From Myxococcales bacterium (GTDB lineage Bacteria > Myxococcota > UBA796 > SXON01): a stretch of 11,067 nucleotides of DNA. The stretch covers positions 1 through 11,067 of the forward strand of contig SHYX01000083.1 of NCBI GenBank assembly GCA_009692585.1. The letters are read 5' to 3'. The notes beneath the pieces were generated by a model. The model ran no database searches. It was not told the DNA's origin and saw only the letters and a program-made list of their open reading frames with translations. Shown one piece after another: positions 1-8,754 of this stretch; within the stretch, counting starts at the first letter, position 1, and the number at the start of each line of letters is the position of its first letter. Position numbers and translations under genes: made by a program.

Positions 1-214
1 CTGCCTGCACCTGCTGCTGCTGTCGATCGTGCCCTTCTCGGAGCCGTCCACTTGGGCCCGGGAGGCCGCGGCGGTGCTGCTGCTGCTGCCCGGCGGCGTC
101 GCGATGGGGATCTTCTTTCCGGCGGCCCTCGGCTCGACCGCGTTCGCGGTCGTCGCGGTCGGGGGTTGGGTCGCGGCGGCGTACCTGATGCCCTCCGCTG
201 ACCGAGCGGGATGA
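1..214 (+). CDS. C-terminal end of a membrane protein (5' partial), possibly spermidine-synthase-like transporter-fold protein
   Basis: The reading frame is open from base 2 and so continues beyond the left edge; only about 70 residues are visible. They form two hydrophobic segments. The first begins CLHLLLLSIVPF; the second contains AAAVLLLLPGGVAMGIFFPAAL and then a run rich in Val, Ala and Gly ending AAAYLMP. A short polar tail, SADRAG, closes the protein. The pattern LLLLPGG-x-x-MG-x-FFPAAL resembles the helix in membrane proteins fused to spermine/spermidine synthase domains, where a Pro-Gly-MG-x-x-FP motif is common, but two helices are too little for a firm call. The stop overlaps the next gene's start as ATGA, so the kinase is probably translationally coupled to this gene and shares its transcript. 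A GTG at 29 could start a short 61-residue protein, but the open frame upstream makes a longer gene more likely. Confidence 0.6.
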   Translation, partial: CLHLLLLSIVPFSEPSTWAREAAAVLLLLPGGVAMGIFFPAALGSTAFAVVAVGGWVAAAYLMPSADRAG

Positions 215-2244
215 GCCTGACGCTCTCGTCCGGCGCCGAGATCCGGGCTCGCAGGTACCGGCTGCTGTCGCCGCTCGGCAGCGGAGGCTTCGGCGTCGTC
301 TGGCGCGCAGTGGATACACAGGACGCGGTCTGCGTGGCGATCAAGGCCATCCCGCTACCGGAGGGGGAAGCAGCGATCGGGCACGAGCAGGAAGTGTTCA
401 AGCGGGTGAACCACCCCGGGACGATGCGGGTACGCGCCGCGTTCGTAGACCAGGCGGCCGGGTACGGGTTCATCGTCATGGACCTCGCCGCGTGCAGCAT
501 GGCGGACCTCGTGGACGCCCGCGGGCCGCTGCCCGCGCCGGTGGCGCTCCGCGCCGCGATCTGGCTGTGCGATGTGGTGGCGGCGGCCCACCTGGCTGGC
601 CCAGTCCACCGGGACATCAAGCCACACAACGTGCTGGTGATGGCGGACGGCACCGTGCGGCTCTCGGACTGGGGGATCGCTCAGCTGCCCAGGAGTGACC
701 ACAGCGCCACGCGCACCGGGGCGAAGCTCGGCACGCTCGCGTACATGCCGCCCGAGCAGAGACGGGACCCTCGAGACGTCTGCCACGCCAGCGATGTCTA
801 CGCGCTGGCGGCCACCCTCGCCTGCATGCTGACCGGCAGCCCTCCGGGCGAGCTGTACGTGCCGCAAGCGATCGAGTCCCTGCGGGCCGAAATCGACCCC
901 CCGATCGCGCAGGTGATCGGCGACGCGGGAGCGTACAAGGCCAGCGAACGGCCGGCGAACGGGGACGCTCTCCGAGCCCGCATCGAGGGGTGCGGATCAC
1001 CGGTCGCGACCGCCGAGCAGGCCAAAGCCTGGCTGGCCCAGCGCGCTGCCGGCTTCGTGGCGCCCGACGAAGGGGACGGGGGGGACGGGGGGGACGGGGG
1101 GGACGGACTCGACGCAGGCTTTAACGACAGCGCTCCGCGCGGCGCGCCGCGGCTGGACAACCTCGCCCGGCCCCGGCGACCCGGAGCTCCGGATCTGTGG
1201 CGGCAGCCCCCCCGCACTGCCGCCCTGCTCCTCCTTGCGGTATCGCTCACGCTCGGCGGCGTGGCTGCAGCAGGCGCTTGGTTGGGTTGGCGCGAAGGCG
1301 ACGCCTCGGGTCGCGCCGCGGCGCTCCACGATCCGCTGACCGACCTTGATCGGTGCACGGACGCGCCCACCCAGTGGATACAGCACGCCGAGCGTGGGCC
1401 CAGGGAGTCGAGCGACAGCGACATAGTCGACGTCGATGGCGACGGCATCGTCGACGTGTTGTTCGCGAACACCTACAGCGAGTCCACGACCATCTGGTGG
1501 GGACAACGGGGAGCCCGCCCTACCGAGCACATCGACATCGCGGTGGGGCGGCACATCGTCGCGCCCGGAGTCGGTGACGTGGACGGCGACGGCATCGCCG
1601 ACCTCGTGTTCGCCCTGTCAACCGAAGCCGCGTTCGCAGTGGTCCGCGGCCTCGGCGGGCGGCGGTTCGCGAAGCCCGAGCACACCCCACAGGATCCGGC
1701 TGCCGCTGCCGTCGAGCTTGCCGACCTTCAGGGCGACGGCAACGCGGACCTCATCTTCACCACCGGGCAGGGCCAGGAAGCGTTCACTCGCCTGTCCACG
1801 CCAGGCCTGCCCCTGCCGTTCACCGGGCAAAAAATGGTGCGGCGCCAGCCCCTGGCCTTCGGGTCGACCCGGGTCATCCGCGGACCCGAGGGCGCCGCCC
1901 TCTGGGCGATCGAGGGCAACGAGGCGGTCCGGGTGCCGATCACCGGCGACGGGCTGACCGGCCCCTTGGAGACCTATGCCGTCCCCCGCCCGGTGATCGA
2001 CGTGCTTCGCGACGCGGCGCACCCGAAGTCGGTGATCGTAGTGGTCGATGCCGCCGGCGAAATCGCCTTCCTGCGTCTTGGCCCGGACCAAAGAGCGCCC
2101 TGCCTCGTAGGCAGGCGGGACAAGAGCGCAAGCACGGTCACGGCGTTCGCGGACTTCGATGACGACGGGCTGGCCGACATCGTCGAGGTCCGAACCTGCC
2201 AGTACTGCGAGAGCAACCACATCTTCACTCGCGGGGTGCGCTGA
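211..2244 (+). CDS. Transmembrane Ser/Thr protein kinase (Hanks type) with extracytoplasmic FG-GAP/VCBS propeller
   Basis: A 677-residue receptor-like kinase. Visible kinase motifs are the Gly loop GSGGFGVV (residues 23-30), VAIK with Lys45, the catalytic loop HRDIKPHN (133-140, Asp135), the metal-binding triad as Asp153-Trp-Gly instead of DFG, Thr167/169/175 in the activation segment, MPPEQ in place of APE (179-183), and the SDVYALA helix (194-200). All catalytic residues are present, so it should be active. A Gly/Asp linker (residues 287-299) precedes one transmembrane helix at about 335-357. The C-terminal 300 residues would then lie in the periplasm. They hold Asp-rich loops of the FG-GAP/VCBS type: DVDGDGIVD (407-415), DVDGDGIAD (456-464), DLQGDGNAD (505-513) and DFDDDGLAD (648-656). 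These loops typically bind calcium within a beta-propeller. Four cysteines in the outer part could form disulphides. The start is fixed by the ATGA overlap with the preceding gene. The ligand and the substrates are unknown; the following FHA-like gene is a candidate partner. Confidence 0.9.
   Translation: MSLTLSSGAEIRARRYRLLSPLGSGGFGVVWRAVDTQDAVCVAIKAIPLPEGEAAIGHEQEVFKRVNHPGTMRVRAAFVDQAAGYGFIVMDLAACSMADLVDARGPLPAPVALRAAIWLCDVVAAAHLAGPVHRDIKPHNVLVMADGTVRLSDWGIAQLPRSDHSATRTGAKLGTLAYMPPEQRRDPRDVCHASDVYALAATLACMLTGSPPGELYVPQAIESLRAEIDPPIAQVIGDAGAYKASERPANGDALRARIEGCGSPVATAEQAKAWLAQRAAGFVAPDEGDGGDGGDGGDGLDAGFNDSAPRGAPRLDNLARPRRPGAPDLWRQPPRTAALLLLAVSLTLGGVAAAGAWLGWREGDASGRAAALHDPLTDLDRCTDAPTQWIQHAERGPRESSDSDIVDVDGDGIVDVLFANTYSESTTIWWGQRGARPTEHIDIAVGRHIVAPGVGDVDGDGIADLVFALSTEAAFAVVRGLGGRRFAKPEHTPQDPAAAAVELADLQGDGNADLIFTTGQGQEAFTRLSTPGLPLPFTGQKMVRRQPLAFGSTRVIRGPEGAALWAIEGNEAVRVPITGDGLTGPLETYAVPRPVIDVLRDAAHPKSVIVVVDAAGEIAFLRLGPDQRAPCLVGRRDKSASTVTAFADFDDDGLADIVEVRTCQYCESNHIFTRGVR
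1072..1107 (+). repeat. G-tract tandem repeat (9-bp unit) with G-quadruplex potential
   Basis: The coding strand reads G4-AC-G7-AC-G7-AC-G7-AC: four G runs separated by two-base loops. It encodes the Gly/Asp linker between the kinase domain and the transmembrane helix. The unit is nine bases (three codons), so gain or loss of a unit keeps the frame, whereas slippage within one G7 run would shift it. Confidence 0.85.
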
Positions 2245-2245
2245 C

Positions 2246-2297
2246 AGCAGGGCTGTACAGGGCTGTACAGGGCTACGGGTGATCACGGGTATAGAAT
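2246..2297 (+). promoter_or_regulatory. Probable promoter of the FHA-like gene with 10-bp tandem operator repeats
   Basis: Three tandem 10-base units lie here: AGCAGGGCTG (2246-2255), TACAGGGCTG (2256-2265) and TACAGGGCTA (2266-2275). They are followed by the palindrome GTGATCAC (2279-2286) and a -10-like box, TATAGAAT (2290-2297). The box ends nine bases before the ATG at 2307, so the transcript would be leaderless or nearly so, which fits the lack of a Shine-Dalgarno sequence. The repeats occupy the -35 region, where no good TTGACA is seen, as expected of an activator-dependent promoter. The same arrangement occurs in front of the beta-barrel gene at 5786-5826. Confidence 0.5.
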
Positions 2298-2306
2298 CCC
2301 CCTACA

Positions 2307-3203
2307 ATGCACCATCTCCTCGTCACCCACGGCCAGCGCGCTTCGACCCTGCCCCTCGCGGCGGCCACCCTGATTGGTCGCGCCCCGAGCTGTCTGGTGC
2401 GCATCGACGACGCCACCTTGCCGGCACACTGGCTTGAGATGCGGTGGCGCGGCGCGAGCTGGAGCTGGCGCGCGCTCAGCTCCTCGGACCGCACCCGCGG
2501 TACCGGTGGTTTCCTCGAGAACGGGTGGCGGGCGATGACGTCGACCAGTGGCCGCGGGACGCGCATCGCGCTCGGCAAGGTGAGCGTTGAGCTCATCTCC
2601 GCCGCCCCGCCCGAGCCCTTCGTCTGGGACATCCTCGAGGGCCGGGCGATCGACGGGGACGCCCTCGACGAGGTGGCCGAGGTGCGCGGAGGTGACCTGT
2701 TGCCGCTCAGCGCAGAGGGCGACGCGACCCTGCGAATGCGCGATGGCGCCTGCTGGATACACCCCTCCCCGGCCGGCGACCGCGTGCTCCGAGCCCACCT
2801 GCCCCAGGTGCTGACCCCCACGATGGGGAGCGCGTTGGACCTTCGATCTGGACCATTGAACGCCGATCTGGATCTTCGTCGCAACGCCCTGCTGCTCACG
2901 CGGGGGGAGACCAGCATAGAGGTGACCGGAGCCTGCGTTCGAGCGCTCTCGCCCTACGATCGTACCCGCCGGGAGAGCGACAACGGCTGGCTCGGCGCTG
3001 CGGACGCCTGGTGCCAATGGGTCGCGTCCGGGGGCTCCCCGGATGCCCCGGTTGACGCGGTCGCTTGGGAGCGCGGCAGGTTGCGCCGGCTCCTCGACCG
3101 GGCCGGGGTGTGTGGGCTGGACGCGCTCGTGGAGCGGCGAAAATTCGGGAACTTCATCCAGACCAGATTAGGACCGCACGTCGAAATGCGGTTCATCCGA
3201 TAA
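2307..3203 (+). CDS. Protein with N-terminal FHA-like domain, function unknown
   Basis: A 298-residue cytoplasmic protein with no signal peptide or membrane helix. The N-terminal 95 residues look like a forkhead-associated domain, which normally binds phosphothreonine. ATLIGRAPSCLVRIDD (20-35) matches the Gly-Arg strand pair, LPAHWLEMRW (38-47) the conserved Ser-x-x-His segment with Pro in place of Ser, and GTRIALGKVSVEL (84-96) the closing strands. The changed Ser means phosphopeptide binding is uncertain. The middle (105-200) is beta-rich and not recognised. The C-terminal 45 residues (254-298) are basic and helical: WERGRLRRLLDRAG, then ERRKFGNFIQTRLG. They could form a small DNA- or protein-binding module. 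It follows the receptor-like kinase by 62 bp in the same direction, which suggests a kinase/reader pair, although the repeats in the gap suggest its own promoter. It converges on the beta-barrel gene with only 21 bp between the stops. Confidence 0.75.
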   Translation: MHHLLVTHGQRASTLPLAAATLIGRAPSCLVRIDDATLPAHWLEMRWRGASWSWRALSSSDRTRGTGGFLENGWRAMTSTSGRGTRIALGKVSVELISAAPPEPFVWDILEGRAIDGDALDEVAEVRGGDLLPLSAEGDATLRMRDGACWIHPSPAGDRVLRAHLPQVLTPTMGSALDLRSGPLNADLDLRRNALLLTRGETSIEVTGACVRALSPYDRTRRESDNGWLGAADAWCQWVASGGSPDAPVDAVAWERGRLRRLLDRAGVCGLDALVERRKFGNFIQTRLGPHVEMRFIR

Positions 3204-3224
3204 CCAAAGCCGACGCCCGCTGGT

Positions 3225-5717
3225 TCAAAAGTGCAGCCCGGCGCCGAGCTGGAACTTTAGGCCGGTCGTGTTGGCGACGTCGATGGTGACCGGTCCGGTG
3301 TGCTCGTCGGCCAGCTGCAGCCGGTAAGACAGCCTGACGTCGATCGAGAGCGGCTGGATCGGGAACCACCGTGCGGACACGGAGGGCTCGACGTACGGGG
3401 ACAATATTCTGGCTTCCCCGGCGGCCCCGTTCTTGTTTCCAAAATCACCATCGATGCTCACGAACCGGACGCCCACATAGACGTCGGGCTCAAGCTCGAT
3501 CCACCGCTGCATGATCCGGAACACGTAGCCGCCTCCGGTGCCGATGCGCATCGCGGTCATCGACTGCGCATTCAACAAGGTCGCCGAGAGCCCCAATGAC
3601 ACCGCCGCGTCCACATGGGCGCAAAGGCCCTGCTTCCCGAGCGCCGCGTCGACCCAGAGCTGAGGCTCCGCGTTGCTGTAGGTGGAGGTCAGGAAGTCGG
3701 CGCCTTCGTCCATACGCAGCGTGACGGAGCCGAGCTCTACGCCGGCGCTGATCCCGAACGGCGTGGCCTCCCGCTGTGTCCGCACTGGCGCAGGTTCGGG
3801 CTCGTCCAACGTCACGATCTCGGCGCGGGCGGGCCGTGGGGTGCCCGCGACAGGCTCCTCGGCCCTCTGGGGGGCCTCCGGCTCCCACGCCATCGGCACC
3901 CAGACGTAGCTGCGCACCGTGTAGACCGCGGGGTCGGTGAACGCCGGTAACGCAACGGTGATCGGGGGCAGCTCTGCCGGCGCTTCGACCTTGGCGTTGG
4001 GGTCGCAGGCGTCTGGCTTGCCAGGCGCCGAGGGCGTTGTCGCGCGGCACCACTTGACGGCGAAGGCCGACTCGTCGACCTCCACGTCGAAGATGGTGGG
4101 GGTCACGGCAGCGAGCGCGTCGCCCTCCGGATCAACCTCCCTCGCCTCAATCGAGATCACGTCACGGAGCATCGCGAGCGTCGCCGCCGCGGAGGGCGTC
4201 GGCAACGCGGCCGGGGGCACGGGTGGGGGTGCTGGGATGGGCACGCTGGCCACCGGCGCCCACGCGCCCTCGATGCCGGGGTAGGACACCCGCGCTTCGA
4301 CGACCGCCACACCGCCAGCGTCCTCCGCGGTGGTCCACCGACGACGCGACGCTACGGAGGCGGTGCCCTCCGCGAAGGTCGCCGCGCCTTTCGCTGCGAC
4401 GTCCAAATCGTCGAAAGGCAGGAACGCCGCGCCGGCGTCTACCGCGGTCATCTTGCCGCCAAGGCGGTACCCGGACTCCTTGATCACCGGCTCGAGGTCG
4501 TTCGAGAGGCCCCAGCCCTGCACCGCCCCGACCGCACCCGCCTTCGCAAGCTGGATCCCTGCGCTCAGCTCGATGTCCCGCCCTTTGGCCAGCGTGGGTC
4601 GCGCCGAACCGTCGCTCGAGCCGGGCACATCCGCGTCGATGCGAAGCCCCCGGAGCTTCGGCTTACCAATGTTGGTGACCACGACGCCAACGTCGAAGGT
4701 GATCGGGGTCGTCGGCGCCCGCACGCTGTCGCGGATCTCGACGATGAACGGCACCCGGGTGCCATCGGCGCAGGACTCGGAGATGTAGGCGTGGATCTCG
4801 ACTGAGGCCACCTCCTTCGGTGCCATCTCCGGAAGCTGGACCTCCCGAGCATCCCCGCTGAAGGCGCAGTCGGTCTCTGAGCGCACCCACGCCGATGCGC
4901 TGTACCAGGACTCGCGCCCGGTATTCTCGATCGGGACGGCGAACCTGAGCCACTCGCCGGCGTCAGCGACCCCGTTGTGGGCGCCCGCGCCCCCTTCGTC
5001 CGAGACCAGCTTGACCTCGCTGGTCCTCACCCGGAGCTCACCCGCAGAGGGCGAGACCTGCACCTGGAGGCGGAACCGCTCCGCCAGACGCGCGGTGCGC
5101 ACCTCGTCGCTGGCGCGGGCGTCGGACAGCAGCGACTGGGTTCCGGCGGTGATGCGCTCGGCGGTCGTCATCGGGTGGCTACCACGCGCGGCATCGGCAG
5201 CGGCGACGGCGGCGGTCGCGGCGTCGCGCTCCGCCGTCTCGAGCACCTTCACCGATTCATCGGCGTACCGCCCGACGACGCTGGCGCCGAGCCACTCCGC
5301 CACCAGATCGTCGGCGACCGCGCGCTCACTGAAGTGGGTGAGCGCGGAATAGAGCGCATCCCGGCGGGCAGCCCCCTTTTGGGCGAACGCGGCGCCGACG
5401 CGCCCCTCCACCTCGGCGGTGACCCGGCGGCGCAAGGCAGAGCCATCCACGCGGATCAAAGACGCGGGCAGGGCGTTCTCGTTCAGGATCGCGCCTGCGT
5501 TCCGCATGACCAGCTTCGAGAATGCGTCGGTGTAGTCCGCTTCGGGGAAAGCCTTGTCCTGCTCGACCGACGCGATGAGCGCCGCGATGCCGCGGATGCG
5601 CTCGATGTCGTCCGGCGCCGCCGCCAAGGCCAGGCGTGGCGCGCTCATCGCGAGGGCGGTGAGCAAAGAGAGCCCGAGGCCGGACAGCCGGGAATACGTT
5701 GAATAGGCTTGAGTCAC
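3225..5717 (-). CDS. Large exported protein with Ig/CARDB-like domain and C-terminal outer-membrane beta-barrel
   Basis: An 830-residue protein from the GTG at 5717. That start has a Shine-Dalgarno GAGAGG nine bases upstream and gives a clean signal peptide: a polar MTQAYSTYSR, a hydrophobic LSGLGLSLLTALAMSA, and probable cleavage after ALA near residue 32. In-frame starts at 5744 (ATG) and 5780 (GTG) would add up to 21 residues without a ribosome site. Residues 35-225 are mainly helical and Ala/Arg/Glu-rich. Residues 235-350 look like a beta-sandwich of the CARDB/Ig kind: LVSDEGGAGAHNGVADAGEWL, then IENTG, with a possible disulphide Cys284-Cys316. A Pro/Ala/Glu-rich linker precedes the last 177 residues (654-830). 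These have alternating strands with aromatic girdle residues and end in Phe (AGLHF), as outer-membrane barrels do. It may therefore sit in the outer membrane with a long periplasmic part. No family name is claimed. Confidence 0.7.
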   Translation of the reverse strand: MTQAYSTYSRLSGLGLSLLTALAMSAPRLALAAAPDDIERIRGIAALIASVEQDKAFPEADYTDAFSKLVMRNAGAILNENALPASLIRVDGSALRRRVTAEVEGRVGAAFAQKGAARRDALYSALTHFSERAVADDLVAEWLGASVVGRYADESVKVLETAERDAATAAVAAADAARGSHPMTTAERITAGTQSLLSDARASDEVRTARLAERFRLQVQVSPSAGELRVRTSEVKLVSDEGGAGAHNGVADAGEWLRFAVPIENTGRESWYSASAWVRSETDCAFSGDAREVQLPEMAPKEVASVEIHAYISESCADGTRVPFIVEIRDSVRAPTTPITFDVGVVVTNIGKPKLRGLRIDADVPGSSDGSARPTLAKGRDIELSAGIQLAKAGAVGAVQGWGLSNDLEPVIKESGYRLGGKMTAVDAGAAFLPFDDLDVAAKGAATFAEGTASVASRRRWTTAEDAGGVAVVEARVSYPGIEGAWAPVASVPIPAPPPVPPAALPTPSAAATLAMLRDVISIEAREVDPEGDALAAVTPTIFDVEVDESAFAVKWCRATTPSAPGKPDACDPNAKVEAPAELPPITVALPAFTDPAVYTVRSYVWVPMAWEPEAPQRAEEPVAGTPRPARAEIVTLDEPEPAPVRTQREATPFGISAGVELGSVTLRMDEGADFLTSTYSNAEPQLWVDAALGKQGLCAHVDAAVSLGLSATLLNAQSMTAMRIGTGGGYVFRIMQRWIELEPDVYVGVRFVSIDGDFGNKNGAAGEARILSPYVEPSVSARWFPIQPLSIDVRLSYRLQLADEHTGPVTIDVANTTGLKFQLGAGLHF

Positions 5718-5726
5718 AATATACGT

Positions 5727-5732
5727 CCTCTC
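5727..5732 (-). promoter_or_regulatory. Ribosome binding site GAGAGG that decides the start at 5717
   Basis: On the minus strand GAGAGG lies nine bases before GTG at 5717-5715. No comparable purine run precedes the alternative ATG at 5744 or the GTG at 5780. The GTG at 5780 also lies about where transcription should begin from the -10-like box at 5786-5791. Confidence 0.65.
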
Positions 5733-5785
5733 CGTCGGGTTCATTGTGACGGGGTCGGAGCGACGTGCCGCACACTGCACGGAGG

Positions 5786-5826
5786 AACATAGTCCGGAAA
5801 AACCGGCAGCCCTGTACGACCCTGTA
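5786..5826 (-). promoter_or_regulatory. Probable promoter of the beta-barrel gene with the same 10-bp tandem repeats
   Basis: Reading the minus strand, two units follow each other: TACAGGGTCG (5826-5817) and TACAGGGCTG (5816-5807). After an 18-base spacer comes a -10-like TATGTT (5791-5786). The spacer contains CCGG-TTTTT-CCGG (5806-5794). The unit sequence, the 10-bp period and the distance to the -10-like box agree with the element before the FHA-like gene (2246-2297). The implied transcript would start near 5779 and have a leader of about 60 bases before the GTG at 5717. Confidence 0.5.
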
Positions 5827-5845
5827 GCGTTGGACGCCGACTAGC

Positions 5846-7414
<1,569 letters not shown>

Positions 7415-7440
7415 CCGTGCTACCCTCGGTCAAGGAACCG
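7415..7440. promoter_or_regulatory. Very short divergent gap between two lipoprotein-type genes
   Basis: Only 26 bases separate the ATG at 7414 (minus) from the ATG at 7441 (plus). The gap carries both ribosome sites: GAGGG on the minus strand and AAGGA (7432-7436) on the plus strand. There is no room for two promoters, so each must lie at least partly within the other gene's 5' coding sequence, or one or both true starts are further inside. Confidence 0.5.
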
Positions 7441-8754
7441 ATGGCCAACACCTCTCTCGCTGCCACAGTCGTGAACGGCGCCCGCTCTGGCGCCCGCTCT
7501 GGCGCAAGCTCGGCCGCCGCGTCCCTCTGCTCCGCGCTGATGATCGGCTGCCTCGCGGGGTCGCACCCCTCGGACACGCATCCCAAGACCCCTCCCCCCG
7601 GGCCGGACGACACCGGATCCCCGACAGACAGCCCCCCCGACTCAAGCCCGCTCGACTCAAGCCCGCCCGACTCGACAGCCGACTCCGACTCGGCCCCCCC
7701 CCCGGACACCGGCACGGCCAACGTCTGCGGTGACCCCGCCGTGATCCCCGCGTTCTCCTCGCCCGCTGCGCCGGCCCTGTCCCCGGTGACGGCCGACAGC
7801 GACCACGGCTCGGACAACATCTACGCGCCGGATGTCGTTCGCGTCTCCGATTCGCTCTGCCTGATGTACTACGGCGGCCAGGGTTCGGACGGCCACGACC
7901 GCATCTTCGTCGCGACCTCCACCGACTGCGCGACCTGGGCCCCGTGGCCAGACCGGTCCGACCCCCAGCCGGTGATCGACCGGGGCAGCTCCAACCATGT
8001 CAACGACCCCTCGATCGTCGTGGTAGGCGGCATCTGGTACCTGTACTACACCGACGCCGCGACGGCCGAGGACGACCGCGTCCACCTCGCCACCTCCGCG
8101 GACGGCTTCGTCTTCAACAAGCAGGGGCCAGTGCTCGGGGTAGGCGGCGGGGGCGCGTGGGACAGCGTGAAGGTGGGTCGCCCTTCGGTGGTCTTCCGCG
8201 AGGACACGTATTGGCTGTACTACGATGGCAACGACGGGGTGGCGCGGCACGTCGGGCTCGCACGATCCGCGGACGGCCGCACGTTCGAGCGCCACGCCGC
8301 CAACCCGTTGGTGCTCAACGCCGGTGCGGTCGACGTGGAGCGCATCGCGGACACCTGGGTGATGCTGCAAGAGTCGGGGGCGGGCACGCTGGCCGCGACC
8401 TCGGCCGACGGGATCACGTGGTGCGACCGGGGACTCGTGCTCGCCCTGTCCGGCGGAGCCTGGGACGCCTACGGCCAGGTGACGCCCTTCGTCTACTCCC
8501 AAGACGGTTCCCGCTTCGACGCGCTCTTGTATGGGGGCGCTTCAGACGCCTGCTGGTGCCGGAACCGGATCGGAGAGGCCATGCCAGAGGGAACGCCGGC
8601 AGCCGCCGACCCCGACGCCGGGTGCGGGGGGTGCGTCGCCAACTCAGACTGCACTGAGGCCTGCCGCGACGGAGGGTACGGCGTGGACGGATACTGCGCC
8701 GTGCCGGGCAGCGTCGATCCAAACGCTTGCTGCGCCTGCGTCTCCGCCCCATGA
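7441..8754 (+). CDS. Exported, probable lipoprotein with five-bladed GH43/GH32-type beta-propeller and Cys-rich tail
   Basis: 437 residues from the ATG at 7441, chosen because AAGGA lies five bases upstream. An in-frame ATG at 7393 would overlap the divergent gene. The N-terminus has Arg14/Arg18, a short hydrophobic stretch and LMIGC (33-37), a non-ideal lipobox; a spacer rich in Ser, Pro and Asp runs to about residue 93. Residues 115-385 show five repeated propeller blades: YAPDVVR...LMYYGG (128-146), NDPSIVV...WYLYYTD (188-205), GRPSVVF...YWLYYDG (246-263), a degenerate fourth near 297-312, and VTPFVY...ALLYGGA (347-367). The Asp-Pro-Ser and Trp-Tyr-Leu-Tyr-Tyr pattern is that of the GH43/GH32/GH130-like fold that binds or cuts glycans. 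I cannot confirm catalytic acids, so it may only bind. The last 45 residues hold nine cysteines (CGGC, CC-x-C) and suggest a small disulphide-bonded module. Its stop overlaps the next start as ATGA. Confidence 0.75.
   Translation: MANTSLAATVVNGARSGARSGASSAAASLCSALMIGCLAGSHPSDTHPKTPPPGPDDTGSPTDSPPDSSPLDSSPPDSTADSDSAPPPDTGTANVCGDPAVIPAFSSPAAPALSPVTADSDHGSDNIYAPDVVRVSDSLCLMYYGGQGSDGHDRIFVATSTDCATWAPWPDRSDPQPVIDRGSSNHVNDPSIVVVGGIWYLYYTDAATAEDDRVHLATSADGFVFNKQGPVLGVGGGGAWDSVKVGRPSVVFREDTYWLYYDGNDGVARHVGLARSADGRTFERHAANPLVLNAGAVDVERIADTWVMLQESGAGTLAATSADGITWCDRGLVLALSGGAWDAYGQVTPFVYSQDGSRFDALLYGGASDACWCRNRIGEAMPEGTPAAADPDAGCGGCVANSDCTEACRDGGYGVDGYCAVPGSVDPNACCACVSAP
7477..7505 (+). repeat. 12-bp direct repeat in the signal-peptide region
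   Basis: GGCGCCCGCTCT occurs twice in tandem (7477-7488, 7489-7500) and is followed by GGCGC. It encodes Gly-Ala-Arg-Ser twice, doubling the positive charge before the hydrophobic stretch. In-frame duplication is the likely origin. Confidence 0.8.

Noticed and set aside
798..1472. Minus-strand open frame opposite the kinase gene
   Set aside because: Ser/Pro/Arg-rich composition produced by the complementary strand of the kinase and its G tracts.
3203..3225. Bidirectional terminator between the convergent FHA-like and beta-barrel genes
   Set aside because: Only a five-base AACCA/TGGTT pairing with a 14-base loop is visible, too weak to call.
4977..5702. Plus-strand open frame opposite the beta-barrel gene
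   Set aside because: Low-information Arg/Gly/His-rich shadow of the real gene; no ribosome site or motif.
5745..5780. Upstream GTG at 5780 as start of the beta-barrel gene
   Set aside because: No ribosome site, it coincides with the predicted transcription start, and it puts 21 extra polar residues before the signal peptide.
5794..5806. CCGG-N5-CCGG as a terminator for the lipoprotein gene
   Set aside because: The stem is only four pairs and no T run follows; it lies in the spacer of the proposed promoter.
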